Assembly: GCA_963758945.1 (NCBI GenBank)
Contig: CAVWXY010000020.1
Location: forward strand, 62,001-126,000
Source of the DNA: VAZQ01 sp963758945
GTDB lineage: Bacteria; Pseudomonadota; Alphaproteobacteria; Rhizobiales; Xanthobacteraceae
Length of the DNA stretch: 64,000 nucleotides
Reading direction: 5' to 3'
Shown: positions 15,573-24,310 of the stretch, in pieces
Position numbering within the stretch: the stretch's first letter is position 1
Layout: every line of letters begins with the position of its first letter
Position numbers and translations under genes: made by a program
Notes under the pieces: generated by a model
Databases searched by the model: none
Seen by the model: only the letters and a program-made list of their open reading frames with translations
Told to the model about the DNA's origin: nothing

Positions 15573-16163
15573 TTAAGTCTTGTCCTTGTCGGTCAGGCGG
15601 TCGAGACGCTTCTGCATCTCCTCCATCTGGCGCTTGAGATCGTGGATCTCCTCGCCCCCGGCCGCTTGCGCGGGAGCGCGCTCCTGCTCCGCGCCCGCCT
15701 GCCCCTCGCGTCGCGCGAAAGGCGTGAACATGGCAAAGGCGCGCTCGAACATTTCCATGTTCCGCCGCACCTGGTCTTCGAGCGCGCCGAACGGGCTGCC
15801 GCCGAAGGCCTGCGCCATGTGCTGGCGGAATTTTTCCTGCTCGCGGGTGAGCGAGTCGATGGAGACCTCGAGATAGCGCGGCACCAGCATCTGCATGCTG
15901 TCGCCGTAGAAGCGGATGAGCTGGCGCAGGAAGGCGATGGGCAGCAGGCTCTGCCCCTCCTTGTTCTCCTGCTCGAAGATGATCTGGGCCAGGACCTGAC
16001 GCGTGATGTCCTCGCCGGTCTTGGCGTCGTGAACGATGAAATCCTCGCCCGCCTTGACCATGGCGGCGAGGTCTTCGAGCGTGACATAGGTGCTCGTGCC
16101 GGTGTTGTAGAGCCGCCGGTTGGCGTATTTCTTGATTGTGATCGGCTGTTCCGATTTAGCCAT
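15573..16163 (-). CDS. phaR: Polyhydroxyalkanoate synthesis repressor PhaR
   Basis: A 196-residue protein. The N-terminal PHB/PHA accumulation regulator DNA-binding domain is obvious: ITIKKYANRRLYNTGTSTYV then LEDLAAMVKAGEDFIVHDAK. The central PHB-binding region includes LLPIAFLRQLIRFYGDSMQM, and a C-terminal coiled coil (HDLKRQMEEMQKRLDRLTDK) ends the chain. PhaR represses phasin and PHA genes and senses PHB granules. It is transcribed away from phaA-phaB, as expected for this locus. Its start overlaps the stop of a second short PhaR-domain gene by eight bases, so the two are probably translationally coupled. The start chosen is the ATG at 16163. Confidence 0.93.
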   Translation of the reverse strand: MAKSEQPITIKKYANRRLYNTGTSTYVTLEDLAAMVKAGEDFIVHDAKTGEDITRQVLAQIIFEQENKEGQSLLPIAFLRQLIRFYGDSMQMLVPRYLEVSIDSLTREQEKFRQHMAQAFGGSPFGALEDQVRRNMEMFERAFAMFTPFARREGQAGAEQERAPAQAAGGEEIHDLKRQMEEMQKRLDRLTDKDKT

Positions 16164-16359
16164 GGCGTCCACGCTCGACGATGATCTGTCTGAGCACCAA
16201 CTGCGTGATGTCATCGCCGGTCTTGGCGTCGTAGACCACGAACTCCTCCTCGTCCTCCACCGTGGCGCCGATCTCGTCGATCGTCAGGTAGCTCCTCGCG
16301 GCAGGGCTGTAGAGCCGTCGGCCGGCGTATTTCTTGATGATGACCGGTCCCGCCGACAT
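16156..16359 (-). CDS. Stand-alone PhaR-type DNA-binding domain protein
   Basis: A 67-residue protein, MSAGPVIIKKYAGRRLYSPA continuing SYLTIDEIGATVEDEEEFVV and YDAKTGDDITQLVLRQIIVE. It aligns residue for residue with the first 60 residues of the adjacent PhaR (IxIKKYAxRRLYxxxxxxYxTxExxxxxV...VxDAKTGxDITxxVLxQII), but ends before the PHB-binding region. It is thus a separate copy of the DNA-binding domain alone. It starts 196 bases upstream of phaR and overlaps its start. It might compete for, or heterodimerise at, PhaR operators (inference). It could also be the truncated relic of a gene duplication, but the clean overlap and intact domain favour a functional gene. Confidence 0.8.
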   Translation of the reverse strand: MSAGPVIIKKYAGRRLYSPAARSYLTIDEIGATVEDEEEFVVYDAKTGDDITQLVLRQIIVERGRHG

Positions 16360-16651
16360 GGTGATCTCTGTTCGCCTGTCCGGTGGGCAGCATAGCCTGT
16401 TTCTTTTCGGCCGGGCCACCGTTTTGTCGGTACTGGGCCGGCGGCGGCATGGCCGTGCGCGGCTTGGCCTCGCGGACAATTGATGCAGAATAGACCGGCA
16501 ATCCTTTCAATTGACAGGCTGGCACCCAGATTCCAAGGATGCAGCGAGGGGTACGGATCGCCCCCGCGTCACGCGGGCGTTGCCGGGAGCCGATAGTGAA
16601 CCGACAGGCGATTTCCGCCGCTGTCAGCCGGACACGAAGAGGAGTTACCAC

Positions 16652-17827
16652 ATGAAGGACGATATCGTCATCGTCAGCGCAGCCCGCACGCCGGTCGGGG
16701 CCTTCAACGGGGCGTTTGCCGCGCTGCCGGCGCACGAATTGGGGAAGGTCGCGATCGAGGAGTCGCTCAAGCGCGCCGGGGTCGAGGCGCCGCGGGTCTC
16801 CGAGGTCATCATGGGGCAGATCCTGACCGCCGGTCAGGGCCAGAACCCGGCCCGCCAAGCCTCGATTGCAGCCGGCATCCCGGTCGAGAGCCCGGCCTGG
16901 GGCGTCAATCAGCTTTGCGGTTCGGGCTTGCGCGCGGTCGCGCTCGGTTATCAGGCCATCCTCAACGGGGATTCCGAGATCGTGGTCGCCGGCGGCCAGG
17001 AGTCCATGAGCCAGGCGCCGCACTGTGCGCATCTGCGCAACGGCGTGAAGATGGGCGATTTCCAGATGGTCGACACCATGATCAAGGACGGCCTGTGGGA
17101 CGCCTTCAACGGCTACCACATGGGCAACACCGCCGAGAACGTTGCGCGCCAGTGGCAGATCACCCGCGCGCAACAGGACGAGTTCGCGGTGGCATCCCAG
17201 AACAAGGCCGAGGCGGCGCAGAAGGCCGGAAGGTTCAAGGACGAGATCGCGCCGGTGACGGTGAAGACGCGCAAGGGCGATGTCGTCGTCGACGCCGACG
17301 AATATCCCAAGCACGGTACCACGCTCGACGCCATCGCCAAGCTCCGGCCGGCGTTTGCCAAGGACGGCACGGTCACCGCCGCCAACGCGTCGGGCATCAA
17401 TGACGGCGCGGCGGCGGTCGTCCTGATGACCGCGAGCGAGGCCGCCAAGCGCGGCAAGACACCGCTCGCGCGCATCGTGGCGTGGGCGCATGTCGGCGTC
17501 GATCCTGCGATCATGGGAACCGGGCCGATCCCGGCGTCGCGCGCGGCGCTCAAGAAGGCCGGCTGGACGATCGGGGATCTTGATCTCGTCGAGGCGAACG
17601 AGGCATTCGCCGCGCAGGCCTGCGCCGTCAACAAGGACCTCGGCTGGGACACGTCCAAGGTCAACGTCAACGGCGGAGCCATTGCGCTCGGCCATCCGAT
17701 CGGTGCCTCGGGCGCCCGCGTGCTGGTGACGCTGCTCTACGAGATGCAGAAGCGCAATGCGAAGAAGGGGCTCGCCACGCTCTGCATCGGCGGCGGAATG
17801 GGCATCGCGATGTGCGTCGAGCGGTAG
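16652..17827 (+). CDS. phaA: Acetyl-CoA C-acetyltransferase (beta-ketothiolase)
   Basis: A 391-residue thiolase. Catalytic motifs: nucleophilic cysteine in NQLCGSGLRAVALGYQAI (near residue 88), the NEAFAAQ loop, GGAIALGHPIGASGAR (catalytic His) and the final CIGGGMG (second Cys). Length and sequence fit biosynthetic tetrameric acetoacetyl-CoA thiolases, condensing two acetyl-CoA for PHB synthesis. It is followed 119 bp later by phaB on the same strand, and phaR is divergent. The ATG at 16652 has a good ribosome binding site (gaagaggag). The PHB synthase gene phaC is not in this window. Confidence 0.95.
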   Translation: MKDDIVIVSAARTPVGAFNGAFAALPAHELGKVAIEESLKRAGVEAPRVSEVIMGQILTAGQGQNPARQASIAAGIPVESPAWGVNQLCGSGLRAVALGYQAILNGDSEIVVAGGQESMSQAPHCAHLRNGVKMGDFQMVDTMIKDGLWDAFNGYHMGNTAENVARQWQITRAQQDEFAVASQNKAEAAQKAGRFKDEIAPVTVKTRKGDVVVDADEYPKHGTTLDAIAKLRPAFAKDGTVTAANASGINDGAAAVVLMTASEAAKRGKTPLARIVAWAHVGVDPAIMGTGPIPASRAALKKAGWTIGDLDLVEANEAFAAQACAVNKDLGWDTSKVNVNGGAIALGHPIGASGARVLVTLLYEMQKRNAKKGLATLCIGGGMGIAMCVER

Positions 17828-17840
17828 ACGCAAGCCGGAC

Positions 17841-17909
17841 GACAGACGCGCCGGGCAAACGGCGGACGACGTGGTCTTGATTCGTTCGACCCGTCGTCCG
17901 TAGTCTGTC
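17841..17909. repeat. Nested inverted repeat between phaA and phaB
   Basis: The outer arms gacagac (17841-17847) and gtctgtc (17903-17909) enclose inner arms cggacgac (17863-17870) and gtcgtccg (17893-17900) with a 22-base central loop. It fills most of the phaA-phaB gap. Its motifs match those of the repeat after the zur-like gene, which suggests a shared family. It could affect readthrough between the two genes. Confidence 0.55.
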
Positions 17910-17946
17910 GCCACGAAAAAACGATTTGGTTCAGGGAGGCACCCAC

Positions 17947-18672
17947 ATGTCACGCGTTGCGGTGGTGACGGGCGGAACGCGCGGAATAGGCGAGGCCATA
18001 TCGAAGGCGCTCAAGGCCGCAGGCTACAAGGTCGCCGCCAACTACGGCGGCAACGATGAGGCGGCGCAGAAATTCAAGGCCGCGACCGGCATCGCGGTCT
18101 ACAAGTGGGACGTCTCCTCGTACGACTCCTGTGTCGCCGGCCTCAAGCAGGTCGAAGCCGACCTCGCTCCGGTCGAGGTCCTGGTCAACAACGCCGGCAT
18201 CACCCGCGACACCATGTTCCACCGCATGACGCCCGAGCAGTGGAGCGCGGTGATCAACACCAATCTGAGCTCGCTGTTCAACATGTGCCGCCCCGTGATC
18301 GAGGGCATGCGCAGCCGCAAGTTCGGGCGCATCATCACGATCTCGTCGATCAACGGCCAGAAGGGCCAGGTCGGCCAGACCAATTACTCGGCCGCCAAGG
18401 CGGGCGAGATCGGCTTCACCAAGGCCCTGGCGCAGGAAAGCGCCAAGAGCGGCATCACCGTCAACGCCGTCTGTCCCGGCTATATCGCCACCGAGATGGT
18501 CAAGGCAGTGCCCAAGGACGTGCTGGAGAAGAGCATCCTGCCGCTGATCCCGCTCGGACGGCTGGGGGAGCCCGAGGAAATCGCACGCTGCGTCGTCTTC
18601 CTCGCCTCCGACGATGCCGGCTTCATCACCGGCTCCACGCTGACCGCGAACGGCGGACAGTATCTCGTTTGA
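17947..18672 (+). CDS. phaB: Acetoacetyl-CoA reductase
   Basis: A 241-residue short-chain dehydrogenase reducing acetoacetyl-CoA to (R)-3-hydroxybutyryl-CoA with NADPH. Rossmann motif VVTGGTRGIGEAISKALKAA is at residues 6-25, followed by NNAG (VLVNNAGITRDTMFHRM), the catalytic Ser in ITISSINGQKGQVGQTNYSA with Tyr-x-x-x-Lys (YSAAK), and PGYIATEMVKAVP. SSINGQKGQ is typical of PhaB as opposed to FabG. It sits directly downstream of phaA, so the pair forms the PHB precursor pathway. Start at 17947 after cagggaggcaccc. Confidence 0.95.
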   Translation: MSRVAVVTGGTRGIGEAISKALKAAGYKVAANYGGNDEAAQKFKAATGIAVYKWDVSSYDSCVAGLKQVEADLAPVEVLVNNAGITRDTMFHRMTPEQWSAVINTNLSSLFNMCRPVIEGMRSRKFGRIITISSINGQKGQVGQTNYSAAKAGEIGFTKALAQESAKSGITVNAVCPGYIATEMVKAVPKDVLEKSILPLIPLGRLGEPEEIARCVVFLASDDAGFITGSTLTANGGQYLV

Positions 18673-18688
18673 GCGCGAGTGATGGTTC

Positions 18689-19135
18689 TCAGGGAAGGGC
18701 GGGCGACGGCGCCCAGCCCGCGGGCGCCAGTTCGAAGCCCCTGAACTCGAAGCCGGGCGCCACCGTGCAGCCCACCAGCGTCCATTCACCCAGGCTCGCC
18801 GCCGCCTGCCAAGCGTGAGCCGGCACGATCGCCTGCGGCCGTTCGCCGGCGACGAGATCGGGTCCCAGCGTCAGGCGCTCGACCGGATCCTGCGCGTCCA
18901 GTGCAATCGCGAGCTCGAGCGGCGCGCCGGCGTGATAGTGCCAGACCTCAGCCGCATCGACCTTGTGCCAATGCGAGCGTTCGCCGCGCGAGAGCAGAAA
19001 ATAGATCGCGGTCGACGCAGCGCGTGCGCCGTCCACGGTAAGCGGGTCGCGGAAGGTCTGGCGAAAGTGGCCGCCCTCCGGATGGGGCTTCAGATCGAGC
19101 AGTTGGATTACGTCGGCCGCGGATAGCGCCGGCAT
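18689..19135 (-). CDS. Cupin domain-containing protein (DUF985/cupin_5)
   Basis: A 148-residue single-domain protein. The start ALSAADVIQLLDLKPHPEGG followed by HFRQTFRD is the usual opening of the DUF985 cupin family. Metal-site residues are visible in SHWHKVDAAEVWHYHAGAPL. The C-terminal VGCTVAPGFEFRGFELA closes the barrel. Family members are small beta-barrel proteins of mostly unknown function, sometimes described as possible sugar epimerase-like cupins. It is convergent with phaB, only 16 bp between stops. No signal peptide, so probably cytoplasmic. Confidence 0.85.
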   Translation of the reverse strand: MPALSAADVIQLLDLKPHPEGGHFRQTFRDPLTVDGARAASTAIYFLLSRGERSHWHKVDAAEVWHYHAGAPLELAIALDAQDPVERLTLGPDLVAGERPQAIVPAHAWQAAASLGEWTLVGCTVAPGFEFRGFELAPAGWAPSPALP

Positions 19136-19268
19136 GGTGCCTCCTTCCTTACACGATAAGGTAGTTGCCTTTCATTTCATGCAATTATAGGCTGTATGCG
19201 TCCCCGGTGCCCCGGCGATCATTCCGCTGCGACCGTTTTTGCCATGTTCGATCAGAGGAGGCGACACC

Positions 19269-19901
19269 ATGGTTCAGGCTGCTCGTTGGACCCTTGCTGC
19301 CCTTGCAGCAGCGCTTTGCTGTCTATCGGCGGCAGGATCAAGCGCGTATGCGCAAGCCGATTGGATCAACGCCCTGCGCCAGGGCGGCTACGTCATCGTC
19401 TTTCGCCACGGCGCAACCCACACGGATCAAGCCGATACCGATCCGCTTCACTTCGACAACGTCGCTCAGCAGCGCCAGCTCAACGACGCCGGCCGCGCCA
19501 AGGCCAAGGAGATCGGCGAGGCTTTCCGCAAGCTGAAGATCCCCGTCGCCCAAGTCCATTCCAGCAGGTTCAACCGGGCCGTCGAGACCGGCACTTTGAT
19601 GGACGTGGGCCCGGTGACGTCGTCGGCGGATTTCAGCGAGGGCGGCCTGGTAGTCACCCCGATCGAGAACAACCGGCGTGCCCTGGCGCTGCGCAAGCTC
19701 GCGACCACGCCACCGCCCGCCGGTACCAATATCGTCGTCGTCACCCACAAGCCCAACATCCTCGACGCCTTCGGCAAGGACTGGTTCGACGTGCGCGAAG
19801 GCGAGGCGTCGGTGCTCAAGCCGGACGGCAACGGATACAAGTTGCTGGTGCGGGTGCAGCCCGACGAGTGGAGCAAGCTGGCGCAGGCGGCGCCGAACTA
19901 A
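19269..19901 (+). CDS. Secreted histidine phosphatase family protein
   Basis: A 210-residue protein with a signal peptide (MVQAARWTLAALAAALCCLS, cleavage after about residue 30, SAYAQA). The branch-1 histidine phosphatase motif is IVFRHGATHTDQADTDP, with catalytic His in RHG; the second site VVVTHKPNI carries the other His, and SSRFNRAVET the conserved Arg. This gives a periplasmic or extracellular phosphatase of unknown substrate. An ATG 30 bases upstream would add ten residues, but gaggaggcgac sits right before 19269 and decides the start. It is convergent with gloB. Confidence 0.85.
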   Translation: MVQAARWTLAALAAALCCLSAAGSSAYAQADWINALRQGGYVIVFRHGATHTDQADTDPLHFDNVAQQRQLNDAGRAKAKEIGEAFRKLKIPVAQVHSSRFNRAVETGTLMDVGPVTSSADFSEGGLVVTPIENNRRALALRKLATTPPPAGTNIVVVTHKPNILDAFGKDWFDVREGEASVLKPDGNGYKLLVRVQPDEWSKLAQAAPN

Positions 19902-19988
19902 CATCGCCTGATGTAATTGCAAAGCGCGCCGCGCCCTCCGACGGGAGGGAGTTCAAATACCATTGCGGTCGACCGCGCGCCGTCCGCG

Positions 19989-20756
19989 TCACGACCGGTT
20001 CTTGCGCTCGCGAATCTCGGCGAACACCTTCCATGCCGGGCTGCCTGCCAGCCCGACCGCCTTCGCCACCTCCGGCGCATCGGCGCGCAGGAACGGGTTC
20101 GCCGCCTTTTCCTCGCCCAGGGTCGACGGAATGGTCGGCCTGCGCGCAGCGAGAAGTTTTTCCACCTGCGCCGCGCGCGCGCGCAGCGCGGCGTTCTCGG
20201 GTTCGATGGTCTTCGCGAATCGAATGTTGGCCGCGGTATATTCGTGGCCGCAATAGACGCGCGTCTCGTCCGGCAAGGAGCGCAGCTTCAGCAGCGAATT
20301 CCACATCATTTCCGGCGTGCCCTCGATGACGCGCCCGCAGCCGATCGAGAACAGCGTGTCGCCGACGAAGGCAAGCTCGTCGGCGGGGAAGACGTAGCTG
20401 ATGTGGCCGGCGGTGTGACCCGGCGTCTCCAACACGTAGGCTTCGAGGGCGCCGAGACGCACCTTGTCGTTCTCCCGCACGGTGACATCGACCAGCGGGA
20501 TTCGTGTTGCCTCGCCATGGGGAGCGACGACGCGACAGCCATGGTGCTGCTTGAGCGCGGCGATGCCGCCGGTGTGATCGGCGTGGTGATGGGTGACGAG
20601 GATATCGCTGAGCCGCCAGCCCGTGGCCTCCAGCGCGGCCTCGATCGGCGCCGCCTCGGGCGCATCGATCGCCGCGGTCGCCCCGCTGTGGGGATCGTGC
20701 AGGAGCACGCCGTAATTGTCCTTCAGGCAGAGGAAGAGGTGAGTTTGCGCCGACAT
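19989..20756 (-). CDS. gloB: Hydroxyacylglutathione hydrolase (glyoxalase II)
   Basis: A 255-residue metallo-beta-lactamase-fold enzyme hydrolysing S-D-lactoylglutathione to lactate and glutathione. The metal motif T-H-H-H-A-D-H is at 55-61; further ligands lie in TPGHTAGH, FVGDTLFSIGCGR and YCGHEYT. The C-terminal glyoxalase II extension with RARAAQVEKLLAARRPTIPS and NPFLRAD matches GloB. It is cytoplasmic, part of methylglyoxal detoxification; GloA is not in the window. It is divergent from the methyltransferase at 20947, an arrangement I recall as conserved in rhizobia. Confidence 0.95.
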   Translation of the reverse strand: MSAQTHLFLCLKDNYGVLLHDPHSGATAAIDAPEAAPIEAALEATGWRLSDILVTHHHADHTGGIAALKQHHGCRVVAPHGEATRIPLVDVTVRENDKVRLGALEAYVLETPGHTAGHISYVFPADELAFVGDTLFSIGCGRVIEGTPEMMWNSLLKLRSLPDETRVYCGHEYTAANIRFAKTIEPENAALRARAAQVEKLLAARRPTIPSTLGEEKAANPFLRADAPEVAKAVGLAGSPAWKVFAEIRERKNRS

Positions 20757-20946
20757 CTCGATCGCCTCCGGGAGCCACGGGCAGCATTGCTTAGTTAGGC
20801 GTCGGCGTCCATGGCCCGCAAGATCGCCCCATTTCCGCGGCCCGTCGCGAGCGACCGGCCGGGTCTCGCGCCCGCATGCTTCGACCAGGCTGGACGCGGC
20901 GACCGGGCAAAACGACGAGAGGACAAATCCATGCTACGCTGCGGGC

Positions 20947-21666
20947 ATGTCCATCGACGTCGTCGATTTGCGCAATTTCTACGCCCAGCGGCTGGGCGTG
21001 GTGGCGCGGCGCTTCATCGGCCGCGGCATCCGCAAGCGCTTTGCCGACACGCGCGGCATGAGCGTGCTTGGGGTGGGCTATCCGACGCCCTATCTCGGCC
21101 TGTTTCGCGAGGAGGCGGAACGCTGCCTCGCTTTCATGCCGGCGGTGCAGGGCGTCATGAAGTGGCCGACGAACCGGCCCGGTCTCGCCGCCCTCGTCGA
21201 CGAACTCGACTTGCCGCTTTCGGATTCAGCGGTCGATCGGGTGCTGCTCGTACATGCACTCGAAATGGCGCATGACCCGGTCGCCCTGCTGCGAGAGGTT
21301 TGGCGGGTCCTGGCCGGGGGCGGGCGGCTTCTCATCGTGGTGCCGAACCGGCGCGGGGTATGGGCGCGCTTGGATACGACGCCGTTCGGCCATGGCCGAC
21401 CTTACTCGCGCTCGCAGATCACGCATCTGTTGCGCGAAACTTGGTTCACGCCCACGGGATGGGGCGAGGCTCTGCATGTCCCGCCGGTCGCGCGTGGCTG
21501 GTTCTTGCGCTCGGCGGTTGCCTGGGAGCGGGCGGGATCGGCGATTGCCGCACCGTTCGCGGGGGTGCACCTGGTCGAGGCCACGAAGCAGGTCTATCGC
21601 GCCGTTCCGGCGCGCCGCGAGCGGGTGCGGCTGGTGCCTGCGCTGGAGCCCGCGCTCGCGCCCTAG
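20947..21666 (+). CDS. Class I SAM-dependent methyltransferase family protein
   Basis: A 239-residue protein with a methyltransferase-11-like core: MSVLGVGYPTPYLG in place of the usual E/DxGxGxG loop, LPLSDSAVDRVLLVHALEMA (motif before the substrate strand), then LLREVWRVLAGGGRLLIVVP and the C-terminal RSQITHLLRETWFTPTGW. The SAM-binding loop is diverged, so activity is uncertain. Rhizobial genomes often have a gene of this type opposite gloB. The substrate is unknown. Start at the ATG at 20947. Confidence 0.75.
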   Translation: MSIDVVDLRNFYAQRLGVVARRFIGRGIRKRFADTRGMSVLGVGYPTPYLGLFREEAERCLAFMPAVQGVMKWPTNRPGLAALVDELDLPLSDSAVDRVLLVHALEMAHDPVALLREVWRVLAGGGRLLIVVPNRRGVWARLDTTPFGHGRPYSRSQITHLLRETWFTPTGWGEALHVPPVARGWFLRSAVAWERAGSAIAAPFAGVHLVEATKQVYRAVPARRERVRLVPALEPALAP

Positions 21667-21766
21667 CGACCCGAGTCCGAAGGTTTGCTGTTTCGGTTGG
21701 TGCCGCTCTGGTCTACGCAGCGGTACCGGCCTCGTTAATCGGTCGCCGGCAATATTCTCTCTGGAC

Positions 21767-22093
21767 ACGGCTGAGGCCAGGGTCCGACGGCCCCTTACCG
21801 CAACGAGCGTTGCAGGGGTTAGCCGGAGAGTCCATCGGCGCGAATACCGCCGCGCGGCAATAGGATCTGCGGTTGGAGCCGCCGCTGTTGCCGGCGCTCC
21901 TGCTGGGGCGTATGTCGCGGGACCTGCCCCGGTCTACCGGCCTGGGCCTGCGGTCGCCGCAGCAGCCCCTTATGGCGGGCCGGGCTATGGCTACGGCCCA
22001 GGGCCCTACCCGGACACTGCCATCGTGAACCCTGTCACGGGAAGATGGTGCAGGACCGAACCGGACGGTTATCAATTTTGCTGGACGCCATAG
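21767..22093 (+). pseudogene. Remnant of a small Gly/Pro/Tyr-rich secreted protein
   Basis: The frame ending at 22093 encodes VHRREYRRAAIGSAVGAAAV, then a Pro/Gly/Tyr-rich stretch (APYGGPGYGYGPGPYPDTAI) and the tail VNPVTGRWCRTEPDGYQFCW-TP. This tail (NPxTGRWCxxExxGYxxCWTP) matches small exported proteins common in Bradyrhizobium-type genomes. The frame has no ATG, GTG or TTG between the previous gene's stop at 21666 and the conserved part, and no signal peptide. I infer that the 5' part was lost or frameshifted. A non-standard start cannot be excluded. Confidence 0.45.
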
Positions 22094-22230
22094 CGGCGAC
22101 AGACTTTAGCCCAGCCCTGCTCGCTGAGCTAATTTCCTGGATTAGGCCGTTCTCGCCTATCACGATTTAATGAGTACAACCGCCTACGTGTACGCGGTTC
22201 GTGCGGCTGCGTTTTGACCGCCGCCGTCAT

Positions 22231-22902
22231 TCACGGCGCCGGCTCGTCTCCGCCCTCGGCGCCGCCCTGCAAATCGGGCCGCGGGCCGCGATGGCGGCGG
22301 CGGCGGCGATGGAGCGGAAAGCGGTCGGGCTGACCGTCATGACCGTTCTGGCCCTGCTGGGCGGCCTGGTGATGCGGCGGCTGTTGCCCGCCGGTGATGA
22401 AGGAGGGCAAGCGATCGACGTCGCCCTCGGGGGCGGCGGTGCCTTGCTGCGGTCGCGGCTGTTGCGAAGGCTGCTGCTGATGCGTCGGGAAGGGTTGCGC
22501 GTCGCGAGGAATGTAGGGCTGCGGCTCGCGTGTGCCGTAAGGTGATTCGCTTGCGCTGCCCATATACGACGATCCTTGCTCGTCGCCGTCTTCGAACATG
22601 TCCTCGCGCGGTCCGTCGCCCTCCGGACGCGAGAAGTGCGGATTGTTCTGCCGGAACTGCTCCTGCGCCGCGGCAATCACACGATAGTAATGCTCCGCGT
22701 GCTGATAGTAATTTTCCGCCGCGATCGGATCACCCGAGGTCAATGCGTCACGCGCAAGCTGGACGTATTTTTCCGCGATGTGAGACGGATTGCCGCGAAT
22801 CTTCACATCCGGGCCGTTCGACTCGAAGACGCGCGCCATCGGATTGTGACTCTTGCGATGGTTGTTGCGCCCGCGCATCCGCTTGTTTTGACCGTTTCTC
22901 AT
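22231..22902 (-). CDS. DUF4167 domain-containing protein
   Basis: A 223-residue protein beginning MRNGQNKRMRGRNNHRKSHN. The conserved DUF4167 core VFESNGPDVKIRGNPSHIAE and QLARDALTSGDPIAAENYYQ with HAEHYYRVIAAAQEQ fills residues 20-85. The rest is a low-complexity Gln/Pro/Gly-rich region ending in an Arg/His patch, probably disordered. The family is alphaproteobacterial and its function is unknown; the basic start suggests RNA or DNA contact (inference). It lies downstream of prmC on the same strand across 463 bp, the usual gene order of prfA-prmC-DUF4167 in Hyphomicrobiales. Confidence 0.88.
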   Translation of the reverse strand: MRNGQNKRMRGRNNHRKSHNPMARVFESNGPDVKIRGNPSHIAEKYVQLARDALTSGDPIAAENYYQHAEHYYRVIAAAQEQFRQNNPHFSRPEGDGPREDMFEDGDEQGSSYMGSASESPYGTREPQPYIPRDAQPFPTHQQQPSQQPRPQQGTAAPEGDVDRLPSFITGGQQPPHHQAAQQGQNGHDGQPDRFPLHRRRRRHRGPRPDLQGGAEGGDEPAP

Positions 22903-23365
22903 GACTTGCCTGTTGCCAACCCCTTCATTGTGGCGGCCCGGCGCCGCCGTCTTCTTCACCACAGTGGCTCTCGCACGAGCGACGCGGCGACATCCGCGTC
23001 CTCGCCAACTCAAACAGAAGGCAGAAATGCGGCGCCGTTCGCCGCCATGTCAGGTTCCGTGTCGCGAAGCAGCAACCCCTCGCCAGCAGCGCATCGCGGC
23101 GTTGCCCACCTCTTCCTCACGGGCATGTCCGCGTCGCTCGCGGATCAGCACCAAACCGATGAAGCATTCCGTCCCGATTGGGCGACCCACCTGCCGGGTC
23201 ATCCGGCGTCCTTCATTCGCTAGGTCCGCACCGTCGGCTCTCCGCAGTCCTGCTCCGGGGCTCGCTATCGGCGCTCAACGATCTCGGGTCGATTCCGTGG
23301 CCGAAACCTAGTCGGTCTTGACCCACAATCCAAGTGCTTTTTTTCGTACCAGGAATGTGGAGCCT
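22903..23365. other. Intergenic stretch between prmC and DUF4167 gene
   Basis: 463 bases between two minus-strand genes. Short frames on the plus strand (for example from 22901) are shadows without motifs. The stretch should hold the promoter of the DUF4167 gene, but I cannot point to convincing -35/-10 boxes. A run gctttttttc at about 23338-23347 reads as T only on the plus strand, so it does not fit a terminator for prmC. Confidence 0.4.
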
Positions 23366-24310
23366 TCATGGCAGAGGCTGCACCACCAGCGCCCGGACGA
23401 CACCTGAAAGATCGTGATGCGCGGCCACCGGCGCAAGCCCCGCCGCGGCAAAGATTGCGCGCGCCGCGGCGAGCTGGCCGAAGCCGAGCTCCACCACCAG
23501 CACGCCGGCCCGGCCCAACAGGCGCCGAGCCTGCGGCGCGATGGCACGATATCCGGCAAGGCCGTCGGGGCCGCCGTCGAGTGCGCGCCGGGGATCGAAG
23601 TCGCGCACCTCGGGTTGCAAGGCGGCAATGTCGCCGCGCGCGACATAGGGCGGATTGGAAACAAGAAGATCGACGGGTCCCCCGAGCGCGGCACCATAGT
23701 CGCAGGCCACAAACGCCGCGCGATCCGCCACGCCGAGCGCGGCGGCGTTGTAGCGGGCGCAGTCGAGCGCCGCGGGGCTGATATCGGTGCCGATGCCGTG
23801 TGCGCGGGGCAGTTCCGCGAGCAGCGCCAGCAGCAGTGCGCCCGAGCCGGTACCGAGATCAACGATGCGCAGCGAGCTCCGGTCCGGGTCGCGGATCGCC
23901 GCGAGCGCGGCCTCGACCACGGTCTCGGTTTCCGGCCGCGGAAGCAGGGTATCGGCATTGAGCGTGAGCGGCAGACCCCAGAATTCCTTGTGCCCGAGAA
24001 TGCGCGCGACCGGTTCGCGCGCGAGCCGGCGCGCCGCGAGCACTGCGAGTGCGCTCGCCTGCTCGGCGGTGAGCGTGCGGTCTGACTGCGCGGCGAGCGC
24101 CGCGTGGTCGAGCGCGAGCGCATGGCCGACGAGAATGCGGGCGTCGACTGTGGGCGCATCGAGGCTCTGACGGCGGAACTCGCGCGCGAGAAGCCGTCGC
24201 GCGAGTTCGACCGAGCAGCCAGGTGCAATATGGAAATCTCGGCGCCCGGCGTCGATCCTGTCGCGCGTCAGCGCGACGGAGCGGGGAGCGCTGCTCGTTG
24301 CCTCGCTCAC
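23366..24310 (-). CDS. prmC: Peptide chain release factor N5-glutamine methyltransferase
   Basis: A 314-residue enzyme that methylates the glutamine of the GGQ motif in RF1 and RF2. The N-terminal helical domain ends at about residue 100 (REPVARILGHKEFWGLPLTL). The methyltransferase core has LLPRPETE, SAM loop IVDLGTGSGALLLALLAELP and the diagnostic NPPY (LLVSNPPYVARGDI). It overlaps the prfA stop by four bases, so it is co-translated with its own substrate gene. Start ATG at 24310. Confidence 0.96.
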   Translation of the reverse strand: MSEATSSAPRSVALTRDRIDAGRRDFHIAPGCSVELARRLLAREFRRQSLDAPTVDARILVGHALALDHAALAAQSDRTLTAEQASALAVLAARRLAREPVARILGHKEFWGLPLTLNADTLLPRPETETVVEAALAAIRDPDRSSLRIVDLGTGSGALLLALLAELPRAHGIGTDISPAALDCARYNAAALGVADRAAFVACDYGAALGGPVDLLVSNPPYVARGDIAALQPEVRDFDPRRALDGGPDGLAGYRAIAPQARRLLGRAGVLVVELGFGQLAAARAIFAAAGLAPVAAHHDLSGVVRALVVQPLP

